From the NCBI GenBank assembly GCA_938004315.1, contig CALKWG010000222.1, positions 1-21,714 on the forward strand: a DNA stretch of 21,714 bases. Reading direction: 5' to 3'. Position numbers and translations under genes: made by a program. This DNA is from an uncultured Spirochaetaceae bacterium. GTDB taxonomy: Bacteria; Spirochaetota; Spirochaetia; Treponematales; UBA12059. Under the pieces are notes generated by a model. That model saw nothing but the letters and a program-made list of their open reading frames with translations, was not told the DNA's origin and made no database searches. Shown here piece by piece: positions 7,063 through 13,866 of the stretch (position 1 is the first letter of the stretch; every line of letters begins with the position of its first letter).

Positions 7063-7779
7063 ATGCGTAAGCCCGAGTCGTACCAAGAGGCCCGCTATAA
7101 GCGGCAGCGCCTAGCCAGGCGGCTGCGCTGGGTCGTCGTCGCCTTGGTCGTCTACGAGCTCGTTACGAGCCTGGGGCTTAAATCCATGTCCGCGGGTTCG
7201 AACGGCATGGAACCTACGATACGGCGCGGCGACCACCTGCTCGTCCTGCCTTCGGCCTACGGTATCGCCTCGTCGTCGCTCGGGCCGTCTTATACGAGCC
7301 CGAAGCGCGGCGACATCGTGGTGATGCGCCCGCCCTACGCTAAGCCCATGCCCTGGTACGCCCGGGCCTTCTGGGCCGCGGTCGATTTCGTCACCCTGCA
7401 TCGCCTGCCCGCGCGCCTCCGCCCGCGCGAGGAGCTCATGCTCAAGCGGGTCATCGCCTTGCCCGGCGACACGGTCTATCTCGAGGGCTTCTTGGCTATG
7501 GTCCGCGAGGGCGGCGGCGCGCACTTCCTGACCGAGTACGAGCTATCGGGGCGCTCCTACGACCTTTCGAGCTCGGGCCTGCCCGAGGGGTGGCCCGTGG
7601 AGCTCCCGCTATCCGGCAGCTTCCCGGCCTACACCCTCGGCGAGGGCGAGTATTTCGTCCTCGGCGATAATAGGCTGAACTACGCGGATTCTCGCTTCTT
7701 CGGTCCGGTACGCGCCCAGCACATCGTCGCCAAGGTGGCCCTCCGGTATTGGCCTTTCAACGCCAAGGCGATCCAATAG
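7063..7779 (+). CDS. Signal peptidase I paralogue lacking the expected catalytic serine
   Basis: A 238-aa S26-family protein with one N-terminal transmembrane helix (~22-38). The fold motifs are recognisable: NGMEPTIRRGD where LepB has S-M-x-P-T, LMLKRVIALPGD with the base Lys (K128), and GDNRLNYADSRFFGPV for box E. The residue immediately before the conserved Met, normally the nucleophilic Ser, is Gly48; codons tcg aac ggc atg are clear in the sequence. Ser46 is two residues earlier. Box E also has Tyr where Ser is usual. So this may be an inactive or altered partner of the first LepB rather than a second peptidase. Adjacent lepB pairs are known in Borrelia (BB0030/BB0031, from memory). It starts 3 nt after lepB and ends in TAG, with hemW directly behind in the same frame. 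Confidence 0.85.
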   Translation: MRKPESYQEARYKRQRLARRLRWVVVALVVYELVTSLGLKSMSAGSNGMEPTIRRGDHLLVLPSAYGIASSSLGPSYTSPKRGDIVVMRPPYAKPMPWYARAFWAAVDFVTLHRLPARLRPREELMLKRVIALPGDTVYLEGFLAMVREGGGAHFLTEYELSGRSYDLSSSGLPEGWPVELPLSGSFPAYTLGEGEYFVLGDNRLNYADSRFFGPVRAQHIVAKVALRYWPFNAKAIQ

Positions 7780-7788
7780 GGGCGCCGT

Positions 7789-8988
7789 ACGGACGGACTC
7801 GGCCTCTACGTACACGTTCCTTTCTGCGTCTCGCGCTGCTCATACTGCGATTTCTATAGTTGCGCGCCTGGGAGCCTGCTCGAGCGCGACGCTTCCGCCT
7901 GGTTCGACGCGGTGAGGACGCATGCGGCCGCGCTCCATGATCGATTCGGCGAGGCCGCCGAGTCCGGCGCGTGGGCGACGAGCTACGTCGGCGGGGGCAC
8001 TCCGAGCGCCCTGCCGTCGCCCGTCCTCGCCGCGCTCCTTCCGCTCGCCGCGCCTCGCCAGGGGGCCGAATATACTATCGAGGCCAACCCGGAGGATCTG
8101 TCCGCTGATTTCCTATCCCTCGCCCTGGACTCGGCACTGACCAGGATGAGCGTCGGCGTACAGAGCCTTGAGGAGCCGGTCCGCCGCGCCGTCCGCCGAC
8201 GGGGCGAGGCCGAAGCCGTCCGGGCTAGGCTCGAAGGCTTCGCGAGGGCTTGGTCCCGCCGCTGGTCGGCGGACTTCATCTACGGCCTGCCGTTTCAGAG
8301 CCCCGAAGGCCTGGCTCGCGACCTCCGCGGCGTCCTCGAGCTCGGGGCGGGGCATATCTCGCTCTACGAGCTCGGCTTGTCGGAGGGCTCGCCCCTGGCT
8401 CGGGCCGTCGCCTCCGGCGAGCTTGACTTGCCCGATAAGGCGCTCTTGGGCGAGCTATACGGCGCGGCCGCCGAGACGCTCCGCGCCGCCGGGTTCCGCC
8501 GCTACGAGCTTTCGAATTGGGCGAGGCCCGGCCAGGAATGCGATCATAACCGTCGCTACTGGTCCATGGCCGGCTGGCTCGCCTTGGGGCCGTCCGCTTC
8601 GGCGACGCTGCGCTCAGGAGGCGGGCGATTCCTACGGATCGAAAACGCCGCCGACCTCCGGGCCTACGTCGCCGATCCCCTGGGTTCGGGCCGCGAGGAG
8701 CTCGTCCAAGGCTTCGACGCCCGCTTCGAATATATCATGATGGCGCTACGCTGCGCCGACGGCGTGGAACTTCAGGATTACGAACGTTTCTTCGGCGAGA
8801 GCTTCGACGATACCTTCGGCCCGGCCCTGGCAAGCTTCCCCGGCTACGGGCGCTATGGACGCGGCCGCTGGGCGCCGAGCGAGGCGGGCCTCGACGGGCT
8901 TAAAGAGCTCCTGCTCGCCTCTTTGGATCGCCGCGAAGCGTTCGAACGGCGCGGCGGCGCGCCGGCGACTATGGAAGGCGGACTATGA
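7789..8988 (+). CDS. hemW: Radical-SAM heme chaperone HemW-like protein (start codon non-canonical)
   Basis: HemW is a coproporphyrinogen-III-oxidase-like radical SAM protein thought to deliver heme to respiratory enzymes. The N-terminus GLYVHVPFCVSRCSYCDFY holds the Fe-S triad. Further family motifs are YVGGGTPS, EANPEDL, RMSVGVQSL, DFIYGLPFQ, HISLYELGL and CDHNRRYW (the HNxxYW-type segment). The radical-SAM motif lies upstream of the first conventional start (GTG 7912), so that start cannot be right. Between the in-frame TAG of the preceding lepB paralogue (7777-7779) and the motif there is no ATG, GTG or TTG. I place the start at ACG 7789, 6 nt after a TAGGGG that could act as Shine-Dalgarno; this gives 399 aa, normal for the family. 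Its TGA overlaps the pdxY ATG. Confidence 0.85.
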   Translation, partial: TDGLGLYVHVPFCVSRCSYCDFYSCAPGSLLERDASAWFDAVRTHAAALHDRFGEAAESGAWATSYVGGGTPSALPSPVLAALLPLAAPRQGAEYTIEANPEDLSADFLSLALDSALTRMSVGVQSLEEPVRRAVRRRGEAEAVRARLEGFARAWSRRWSADFIYGLPFQSPEGLARDLRGVLELGAGHISLYELGLSEGSPLARAVASGELDLPDKALLGELYGAAAETLRAAGFRRYELSNWARPGQECDHNRRYWSMAGWLALGPSASATLRSGGGRFLRIENAADLRAYVADPLGSGREELVQGFDARFEYIMMALRCADGVELQDYERFFGESFDDTFGPALASFPGYGRYGRGRWAPSEAGLDGLKELLLASLDRREAFERRGGAPATMEGGL

Positions 8989-9863
8989 CGATCCTATCGA
9001 TACAATCCCACGTGGTTTGCGGCCGCGTCGGTAACCGCTCCGCCGTGTTCCCCCTGGAGCGCATGGGGCACGAGGTGTGGCCGCTCAATACGGTTCAATT
9101 TTCGACCCATACCGGCAAGCCCGGCTGGCGCGGCGCCGCCTTCGGCGCCGCGCACTTGGCGGATATCGTCGCCTCCCTGGAGGCGACCGGGGCCTTGCCG
9201 CGCTGCGACGCGCTCTTGTCGGGCTACATGGGGGACGTCGATACCGGCAGGGCCATACTCCGGGCGGCCGAGGCCTTGAAGGAGGCCAATCCGGCCGCCC
9301 TCTATTGCTGCGACCCGGTGATGGGGGACGAGCCCGGCGGCTTTTACGTGCGGCCCGAGCTGCCCGGGTTCCTGGCGCGGGAGGCCTGCGCCGCCGCCGA
9401 CATCGTCACGCCGAACCAGTTCGAGGCCGAGGTCCTAGCCGGCCGTAGCTTCGCCGACTCCGGCGGAGCGGCCGCCGCGACGGACGCCATCCACGAGATC
9501 GGGCCGAAGATCGCGCTCATAACGAGCTACCGCGGCCGGGCGGCCGGGCGCGTCGACGAGCTCGGCTTCTTCTTGAGCGCTCCGGAGGGGCGCTACGAGC
9601 TCATGACGCCGCGCCTGCCTTTCGCCCGACCGCCCAAAGGTTCGGGAGACCTCTTCACCGCTTTATTCTTGGGTAACTATCTCTTAAAGGGCGACGCGCC
9701 CGACGCGCTGGAGCGCGCCGCCGCGGCTCTCTACGCGGTGCTGGAGGCGACCCTCGCCTCGGGCGCGGACGATCTGGCTATCGTCGCGGCGCAGGACGAT
9801 ATAGCGCGGCCGAAGCCGCGCTTCATAGCCAAGCCGATCGCTTCGGGGCCTATTTCTTCTTAG
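8985..9863 (+). CDS. pdxY: Pyridoxal kinase PdxY
   Basis: A ribokinase-fold vitamin B6 kinase that phosphorylates pyridoxal and related vitamers in PLP salvage. The N-terminus ILSIQSHVVCGRVGN and HEVWPLNTVQFSTHTG are hallmark PdxY segments. DPVMGDEPGGFYV and VTPNQFEAEVL follow, and the anion hole/catalytic base is in PPKGSGDLFTALFLG (D222). The 292-aa length is normal. ATG overlaps the hemW stop (ATGA), so it is the last gene of the lepB operon. Its last 14 bp overlap the 3' end of the convergent DUF2147 gene. PdxY versus PdxK cannot be fully separated by eye, but the QSHVV...HVGN-type start favours PdxY. Confidence 0.92.
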   Translation: MTILSIQSHVVCGRVGNRSAVFPLERMGHEVWPLNTVQFSTHTGKPGWRGAAFGAAHLADIVASLEATGALPRCDALLSGYMGDVDTGRAILRAAEALKEANPAALYCCDPVMGDEPGGFYVRPELPGFLAREACAAADIVTPNQFEAEVLAGRSFADSGGAAAATDAIHEIGPKIALITSYRGRAAGRVDELGFFLSAPEGRYELMTPRLPFARPPKGSGDLFTALFLGNYLLKGDAPDALERAAAALYAVLEATLASGADDLAIVAAQDDIARPKPRFIAKPIASGPISS

Positions 9864-10380
9864 GTATGACCGGCGTGAAGCCGGCGGGGTTCGGTAGGAC
9901 GAAGTCACGGCCGATCTCGGACGCGGAGGCCAGGAGCCAGGTTTGGTTGCGCCCTAAGAGGCCGCCGGTGCCCTTGAGCGAGCCGCGGACCGTCAGCTTG
10001 TCGCCGTCGCGCCGGATGGTGCAGGCGTATTCCTTGCCGTCTTTGGGGTCGATGATGAAGCCCTTGAGCTCGCGGCCGGAAGCCTTCATGTCGTAGACGA
10101 AATCCAGGCCGCAGAAGGGCGGGTCGCCGGCCAGGGCGTCGGCCTTGTCCTTCCTCGTCAGGATCGTGTCCTTGATGAGGCCGCTGTTCTCGTCGATGGT
10201 CGCCATCATGCGGCCGTAGAACGCGTTGCCGTTCTGGTAGACCAATACGTAGGCCGTCGGCTTGTCGGTCTTATCGTCGATGATCTTCCATAGGCCGAGC
10301 ATGTCGTTGGCGTAGGCGGAAGCCGCGCCTAAGGCCATCATGGCCAGGCCGATCAAGGCTATGGTGCGCTGTCGGTTCAT
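9850..10380 (-). CDS. Exported DUF2147-family protein
   Basis: A 176-aa protein with a clear signal peptide (basic MNRQR, hydrophobic IALIGLAMMALG, likely cleavage after SAYA near residue 24), so it is exported, probably to the periplasm. The mature part follows the DUF2147 pattern: MLGLWKIIDDKTDKPTAYV, a segment around GRMMATID, FIIDPKDGKEYACTI, and LTVRGSLKGTGGLLGRNQTW. It has two Cys in the mature part (PPFC, YACT), which could form a disulfide. GGAG sits 6 nt upstream of the ATG. The family has no firmly known function. Its 3' end overlaps pdxY by 14 bp in convergent orientation. Confidence 0.9.
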   Translation of the reverse strand: MNRQRTIALIGLAMMALGAASAYANDMLGLWKIIDDKTDKPTAYVLVYQNGNAFYGRMMATIDENSGLIKDTILTRKDKADALAGDPPFCGLDFVYDMKASGRELKGFIIDPKDGKEYACTIRRDGDKLTVRGSLKGTGGLLGRNQTWLLASASEIGRDFVLPNPAGFTPVIPKKK

Positions 10381-10411
10381 CGTCGCTCCTCGGGGCTCGA
10401 ATAAGGCGGAG

Positions 10412-10424
10412 GGCCGGACCGGCC
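10412..10424. repeat. Perfect inverted repeat in the DUF2147 leader
   Basis: GGCCGG-a-CCGGCC, 13 bp, lies between the predicted -10 box and the Shine-Dalgarno of the DUF2147 gene. It could be an operator or an RNA hairpin; no partner copy was noticed elsewhere in the window. Confidence 0.4.
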
Positions 10425-10445
10425 GGCGCGTCGCCGCCGTAGCCT

Positions 10446-10451
10446 AGTATA
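10446..10451 (-). promoter_or_regulatory. Possible -10 box for the DUF2147 gene
   Basis: TATACT on the minus strand, about 65 nt upstream of the ATG. No convincing -35 at 16-18 bp (nearest CTGGCG), so this is tentative. Confidence 0.35.
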
Positions 10452-10495
10452 ACCCGGCCCGCGCGGAACGCCAGGGGGAAAGCGCCCGTGCCGCG

Positions 10496-11101
10496 CTACA
10501 CGAAGAATTCATAGCGGGCCCGCATCGCTTCCTTCTGCGTCTTCTTGAAGCCGAGGTTGAAGCGCTTCTCGGCCCCGACCGTGCTCGGCGGTCCGTGGGC
10601 GGGGAGGACGAGGCAATCCTCGGCCTGGTTCAAGATCTTGGCCCCGAGCTGCTCCTTGAGGAGGCGGTGGCTGTACTGGCTCGCGGTGCTGCCGATGTGG
10701 CCGCAGTAGAGCGAGTCGCCGGTGAACAAGAGCTTCTCGACCTTATAGACTATGGAGTCGGCGCTATGGCCCGGGACGGAGATCGCCTGGATCGGCAGGC
10801 CGCAACACTCGAACTCGTCGCCGTCATGCATGATGGCGCAGGGGCGTCCGCCGATCTCGGCGTTGGCCGAGTAGACCTTGGCGTCGTAGATCTTGAGGAG
10901 CGTGCCGAGCCCGGCGACGTGGTGGGCGTGGTTATGGGTGATGAGCGCGGCCTTGATGTCATAGCCGCGGCGCTCGATGAAGTTAAGCAGGCCTATGGTA
11001 AAGGCCGCCGGGTCGACGATCATGGCCTCGCCGGTCTCGTCGTTGCCGACGAGGTAGACGTTCGCGAAGCCGTAGAGCGAGAAGTGGAAGAAGACGGTCA
11101 C
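10496..11101 (-). CDS. Metallo-beta-lactamase-fold hydrolase with a modified metal motif
   Basis: A 201-aa protein of the MBL superfamily in the glyoxalase-II-like size class. Visible ligand positions are ITHNHAHHVAG (H56, H58, H60, H61), PGHSADS (H112), FTGDSLY (D129) and LPAHGPPS (H169). The family motif is HxHxDH; here the Asp is His (H60), read from codons cat aac cac gcc cac cac. The Asp normally binds the second metal, so metal content or activity may differ. There is no signal peptide, so it is cytoplasmic. The start is GTG at 11101, overlapping the pentapeptide gene's TGA (GTGA), so the two are coupled. Substrate unknown; thioester or glyoxalase-II-type chemistry is possible but not shown. 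Confidence 0.88.
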   Translation of the reverse strand: MTVFFHFSLYGFANVYLVGNDETGEAMIVDPAAFTIGLLNFIERRGYDIKAALITHNHAHHVAGLGTLLKIYDAKVYSANAEIGGRPCAIMHDGDEFECCGLPIQAISVPGHSADSIVYKVEKLLFTGDSLYCGHIGSTASQYSHRLLKEQLGAKILNQAEDCLVLPAHGPPSTVGAEKRFNLGFKKTQKEAMRARYEFFV

Positions 11102-11697
11102 GGTCCCTGCTCCTCGATTTCATGGATGGCTTCCTGGGTGTTCGAGTACTTCCAGGATACCTTGCGCTCCCTGGTCTTCACGAAATAGCAGTTCTTTAAG
11201 TTGCAGTCGACGAAGTCCGTATGGTCGAATTCGGAGAGTATGAAGCGGCTGTTATAGAGGTTGGAGTAGTTGAAGGTGCAGGATTCGGCCTTGATGCCGT
11301 CGAAGTTATTGTGGATGAGCTCCGAATTCTCGAAGGAGGCGTTGAGGAAGCGCGCGCCTGCGAAGGAGCAGAACTGCGCGTCTACCCCCGAGAAGTCGCA
11401 GGAGTCGGCTTGGCAGAAGTCGAAGAAGCTCATGCGGAAACTGGAGCCGGCGAAGGTAACGTTCGTCAGGATGGCCCCGGCGAAGGAGCAGGCGTAGAAT
11501 CGCTTGCCCGAGAGGTCGGCGCCTTCGAGTCGCAGCCCCGCGAGGTTGAGGCTCTTGATCTCCCGGTCGCCGCTCATCTCGGCGAGGAGCCTGGACGCGG
11601 CGGCGGCGGGATCGACTTCGTGGGCGGCGCAGAGGGCCGAGCCCGAGAGGGCGGCCGCTTGGCAGCCCGGATGGTCGCATTGGGCGAAGCTGTACAC
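11098..11697 (-). CDS. Pentapeptide-repeat protein with an N-terminal Cys/His knuckle
   Basis: With the GTG at 11697 as start, 199 aa. The N-terminus has C7-x4-C12-x10-C23-x2-H26 (CDHPGC...LCAAH), a likely small zinc site. From ~residue 50 to 180 the sequence is a run of A(D/N)LXX/F-type pentapeptide repeats (GADLSG, CSFAGA, VTFAGS, CDFSGV, ASFENS, NNFDGI), which form a right-handed quadrilateral beta-helix. The C-terminus (WKYSNTQEAIHEIEEQ) is not repeat. A TTG at 11766 would extend it, but a good promoter lies inside that extension and GGAGG precedes the GTG by 10 nt, so GTG is preferred. It overlaps the MBL gene by 4 nt. Role unknown; no evidence links it to gyrase protection. Confidence 0.85.
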   Translation of the reverse strand: MYSFAQCDHPGCQAAALSGSALCAAHEVDPAAAASRLLAEMSGDREIKSLNLAGLRLEGADLSGKRFYACSFAGAILTNVTFAGSSFRMSFFDFCQADSCDFSGVDAQFCSFAGARFLNASFENSELIHNNFDGIKAESCTFNYSNLYNSRFILSEFDHTDFVDCNLKNCYFVKTRERKVSWKYSNTQEAIHEIEEQGP

Positions 11698-11719
11698 GCG
11701 CGTCTGGCCTCCGCCCTGG

Positions 11720-11749
11720 ACTATAGCGCAGCCCGGCCGCCCGCCGCAA
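11720..11749 (-). promoter_or_regulatory. Predicted promoter for the pentapeptide-MBL operon
   Basis: Minus strand: TTGCGG (11749-11744), 18-bp spacer, TATAGT (11725-11720). The leader of ~16 nt holds GGAGG before the GTG at 11697. Its -35 lies 10 bp from the -35 of the opposite promoter (11760-11788). Confidence 0.6.
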
Positions 11750-11759
11750 CCTCGTCGCC

Positions 11760-11788
11760 TTGCCAAAACGCCGGCGCGGGCGTAGACT
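11760..11788 (+). promoter_or_regulatory. Predicted near-leaderless promoter for the Cys-rich protein-murI-rsgA-mutS2 operon
   Basis: TTGCCA (11760-11765), 17-bp spacer, TAGACT (11783-11788), then only 7 nt to the ATG at 11796 and no Shine-Dalgarno. This predicts transcription starting at or one base before the start codon. Confidence 0.6.
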
Positions 11789-11795
11789 GTCGGCC

Positions 11796-12071
11796 ATGTG
11801 CATGTCCTGCGGGAGCCCGCTCCCCGAAGCCAAGATCATGTTCCGCGATCTCTGCCGCGACTGCGGCCGTCCCCTCCATATCTGTAGGCACTGCCGCTTC
11901 TACAAGCCCGGCGCCTATCGCGACTGCGCCGAGACCGTGCCCGAGGAGGTCTCGGACAAGGAGAAGGCCAACTTCTGCGAGTACTTCTCGCCCGGCTGGG
12001 CTCCGCCGGCCGCGGGCGGCAAGAAGGCCGGCCCGGGCGCCAAAGACGCCTTCGATAAGCTCTTCGGCTGA
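11796..12071 (+). CDS. Small Cys-rich (zinc-ribbon-like) conserved protein
   Basis: A 91-aa protein with eight Cys in pairs: C2/C5, C20/C23, C30/C33, plus C44 and C61. The core HICRHCRFYKPGAYRDC followed by VSDKEKANFCEYF resembles small proteins I associate with treponemes and other bacteria, function unknown. It probably binds one or two zinc ions. The tail (~65-91) is Gly/Ala/Pro/Lys-rich and ends in DAFDKLFG. The ATG at 11796 is chosen: a TTG at 11760 lies within the promoter -35 and would place the promoter inside the gene. A second ATG at 11802 is also possible. Its TGA overlaps the murI ATG (TGATG), so it leads the murI-rsgA-mutS2 operon. Confidence 0.8.
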   Translation: MCMSCGSPLPEAKIMFRDLCRDCGRPLHICRHCRFYKPGAYRDCAETVPEEVSDKEKANFCEYFSPGWAPPAAGGKKAGPGAKDAFDKLFG

Positions 12072-12892
12072 TGGGCGAATCCGAACGGAGCCTCCGGCCG
12101 CTGGCCTTCTTCGATTCGGGGATAGGCGGCCTACCGTACCTCGAGGTCGCCAAGCGCCTTATGCCGGGCGAGCGCTACCTGTATCTGGCCGACCGCGCGG
12201 GCTTCCCCTACGGCGACAAGACCCCGGCGGAGGTCGCCAGGCTGGCCCTCAAGGCGGTCGCCGAGCTACGGAGCGCCTTCGACCCCAAGGCCGTCGTCGT
12301 GGCCTGCAATACGGCGAGCGCCGTAGCGCTGGCCGAGCTCCGCGCGGCCAACCCGGGCTTCCCGATCGTCGGGACGGTGCCAGCCGTGAAGCCGGCGGCG
12401 GCCAGCTCGCGCGCCAAGCGCATCGGCGTGGTGGCTACCGCCCGGACCGCGGCCGACCCCTACCTGGCCGAGCTCATACGGCGCTGGGCCGCCGATTGCG
12501 CCGTAACGGTGCGCGGCGACCAGGAGCTCGTGGCCTTCGTCGAAGGGCGCTGGCTGGACGCCGGGCGCGAGGAGCGGCTGGCGGCCGCCCGCCCCTCCGT
12601 CCGGGCCATGCTCGACGCCGGCGCGGACGCGATCGTCCTCGGCTGCACGCACTTCCTCTACCTGGCCTCCGAGTTCGCCGAGCTCGCCGGGCCGGGAGTG
12701 CGCGTCGTGGACTCGCGCGACGGCGTGGCCGCCCAACTCAGGCGGGTGATCGCCGCGGGACCGGGACTCGCGTCGTCGAGGCCGGAAGGGCCGGACCTCT
12801 TCTTCGTCTCGGGCGCGGCGCCGCTCGAGACGCGCTACGCGGCGACGGCCGCGCGCTTCGGCCTGGAGAGCGGGGGCTCCCTGTACGCATGA
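12071..12892 (+). CDS. murI: Glutamate racemase MurI
   Basis: Interconverts L- and D-glutamate, supplying D-Glu for peptidoglycan. Both catalytic Cys are visible: VVACNTAS (C79) and LGCTHF (C192, followed by H194). FFDSGIGGL (D15, S16) and the YGDK segment near residue 47 bind substrate. At 273 aa it is of normal length. ATG shares a base with the preceding TGA (TGATG) and its own TGA overlaps the rsgA ATG (ATGA), so it is translated as part of a coupled block. Nothing odd is seen. Confidence 0.95.
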   Translation: MGESERSLRPLAFFDSGIGGLPYLEVAKRLMPGERYLYLADRAGFPYGDKTPAEVARLALKAVAELRSAFDPKAVVVACNTASAVALAELRAANPGFPIVGTVPAVKPAAASSRAKRIGVVATARTAADPYLAELIRRWAADCAVTVRGDQELVAFVEGRWLDAGREERLAAARPSVRAMLDAGADAIVLGCTHFLYLASEFAELAGPGVRVVDSRDGVAAQLRRVIAAGPGLASSRPEGPDLFFVSGAAPLETRYAATAARFGLESGGSLYA

Positions 12893-13866
12893 TCGGAACC
12901 GTGCTCTGGGGCGCGAACAACGCCTTTCAAATACTGGCGGAGGACGGCGTCCCCCTGCGCTGCACGCTCAAGAGCAAGCGACTAAAGGGCGCCGAAGGGT
13001 TTTATAACCCCCTGGCGGCCGGGGACCTCGTGGCCTACGAACCCGCCTCCGCGGGCACGGGGACCATCACGGCCTTGGTACCGCGGAAGAGCCTCTTCTG
13101 GCGCTACAACGAGAAGGGCAGGGCGACCCAGGCCATAGCCGCCAACATGGACCTGGTGGTCTGCGTGACGAGCGCCGGGCTGCCGCCCTTCAGGCCTCGC
13201 TTCGTCGACCGCGTGTCGCTCGAGCCGGCCAGCGAAGGCCTTCCCTTCCTGATCGTCATGAATAAGACCGACCTCGGGCTCGACGAGGAGGCAGAAGGGC
13301 GGCTCGCCGACTACCGGCGCATCGGCTTCGAGGTCATGCTCGCCAGCGCCGAGGAAGGCCGCGGCGTGGCCGAGCTCATGGAGCGCCTGCGCGGCAAGAC
13401 CGCGGCCTTCGTGGGACAATCGGGGGTGGGCAAGAGCTCCCTCCTCAACGCCCTGGAGCCCGGCTTGGGGCTCCGCGTGGGCGAGGTATGCGAAAAATAC
13501 GAGCGGGGGCGGCACACGACCGTGGCCGCCGTGCTCGTCCCGCTCGCGGACGGCCGTACGCGGGTGATCGATACGCCGGGCTTCAGGCGCCTGGCGGTCC
13601 GGGGCATCGACCCGGCCACGCTCGGCGCCTGCTTCCCGGAGATACGCGCGCTGGCGGGGGCCTGCGCGCTCGGGGCGCGCTGCGCCCACCTGGACGAGCC
13701 CGGCTGCGCCGTGATGCGGGCGGCCGAGGAAGGGCTCGTCCACGAGGATAGGTACGAGAGCTACCTGCGTATATACGAGGAGCTCAAGGATACGCGGACC
13801 TATGCCAAGAAGGCGGGGCGGCCCCGCCGCGACCACGGAGAAGAAGACCTAAGCGACTATGAATGA
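12889..13866 (+). CDS. rsgA: Ribosome biogenesis GTPase RsgA
   Basis: A circularly permuted GTPase acting late in 30S subunit maturation. In order: N-terminal OB-fold (~1-70), then the permuted G motifs with G4 NKTD (125-128), G1 GQSGVGKSS (176-184) and G3 DTPG (228-231). A C-terminal zinc domain carries C259, C265, H267 and C273 (CALGARCAHLDEPGC). The 325-aa length is normal. The ATG overlaps the murI stop (ATGA); the gene ends with an 8-nt overlap with mutS2. The same frame stays open far upstream of the ATG, but that stretch is the out-of-frame shadow of murI and earlier genes. Confidence 0.95.
   Translation: MIGTVLWGANNAFQILAEDGVPLRCTLKSKRLKGAEGFYNPLAAGDLVAYEPASAGTGTITALVPRKSLFWRYNEKGRATQAIAANMDLVVCVTSAGLPPFRPRFVDRVSLEPASEGLPFLIVMNKTDLGLDEEAEGRLADYRRIGFEVMLASAEEGRGVAELMERLRGKTAAFVGQSGVGKSSLLNALEPGLGLRVGEVCEKYERGRHTTVAAVLVPLADGRTRVIDTPGFRRLAVRGIDPATLGACFPEIRALAGACALGARCAHLDEPGCAVMRAAEEGLVHEDRYESYLRIYEELKDTRTYAKKAGRPRRDHGEEDLSDYE

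Noticed and set aside
6208..7086. Minus-strand 292-codon frame opposite the first lepB
   Set aside because: It is antisense to a clear signal peptidase and its translation is His/Val/Leu-rich shadow sequence without motifs.
7912..8988. hemW starting at GTG 7912
   Set aside because: This start would drop the Cys triad of the radical-SAM cluster encoded at 7801-7860 in the same open frame.
11221..13866. A very long plus-strand open frame (about 880 codons) running into rsgA
   Set aside because: Only the part from 12889 encodes a protein family (RsgA). The upstream part is antisense to the pentapeptide gene and out of frame with murI; it is low-complexity Arg/Gly/Ala sequence typical of high-GC shadow frames.
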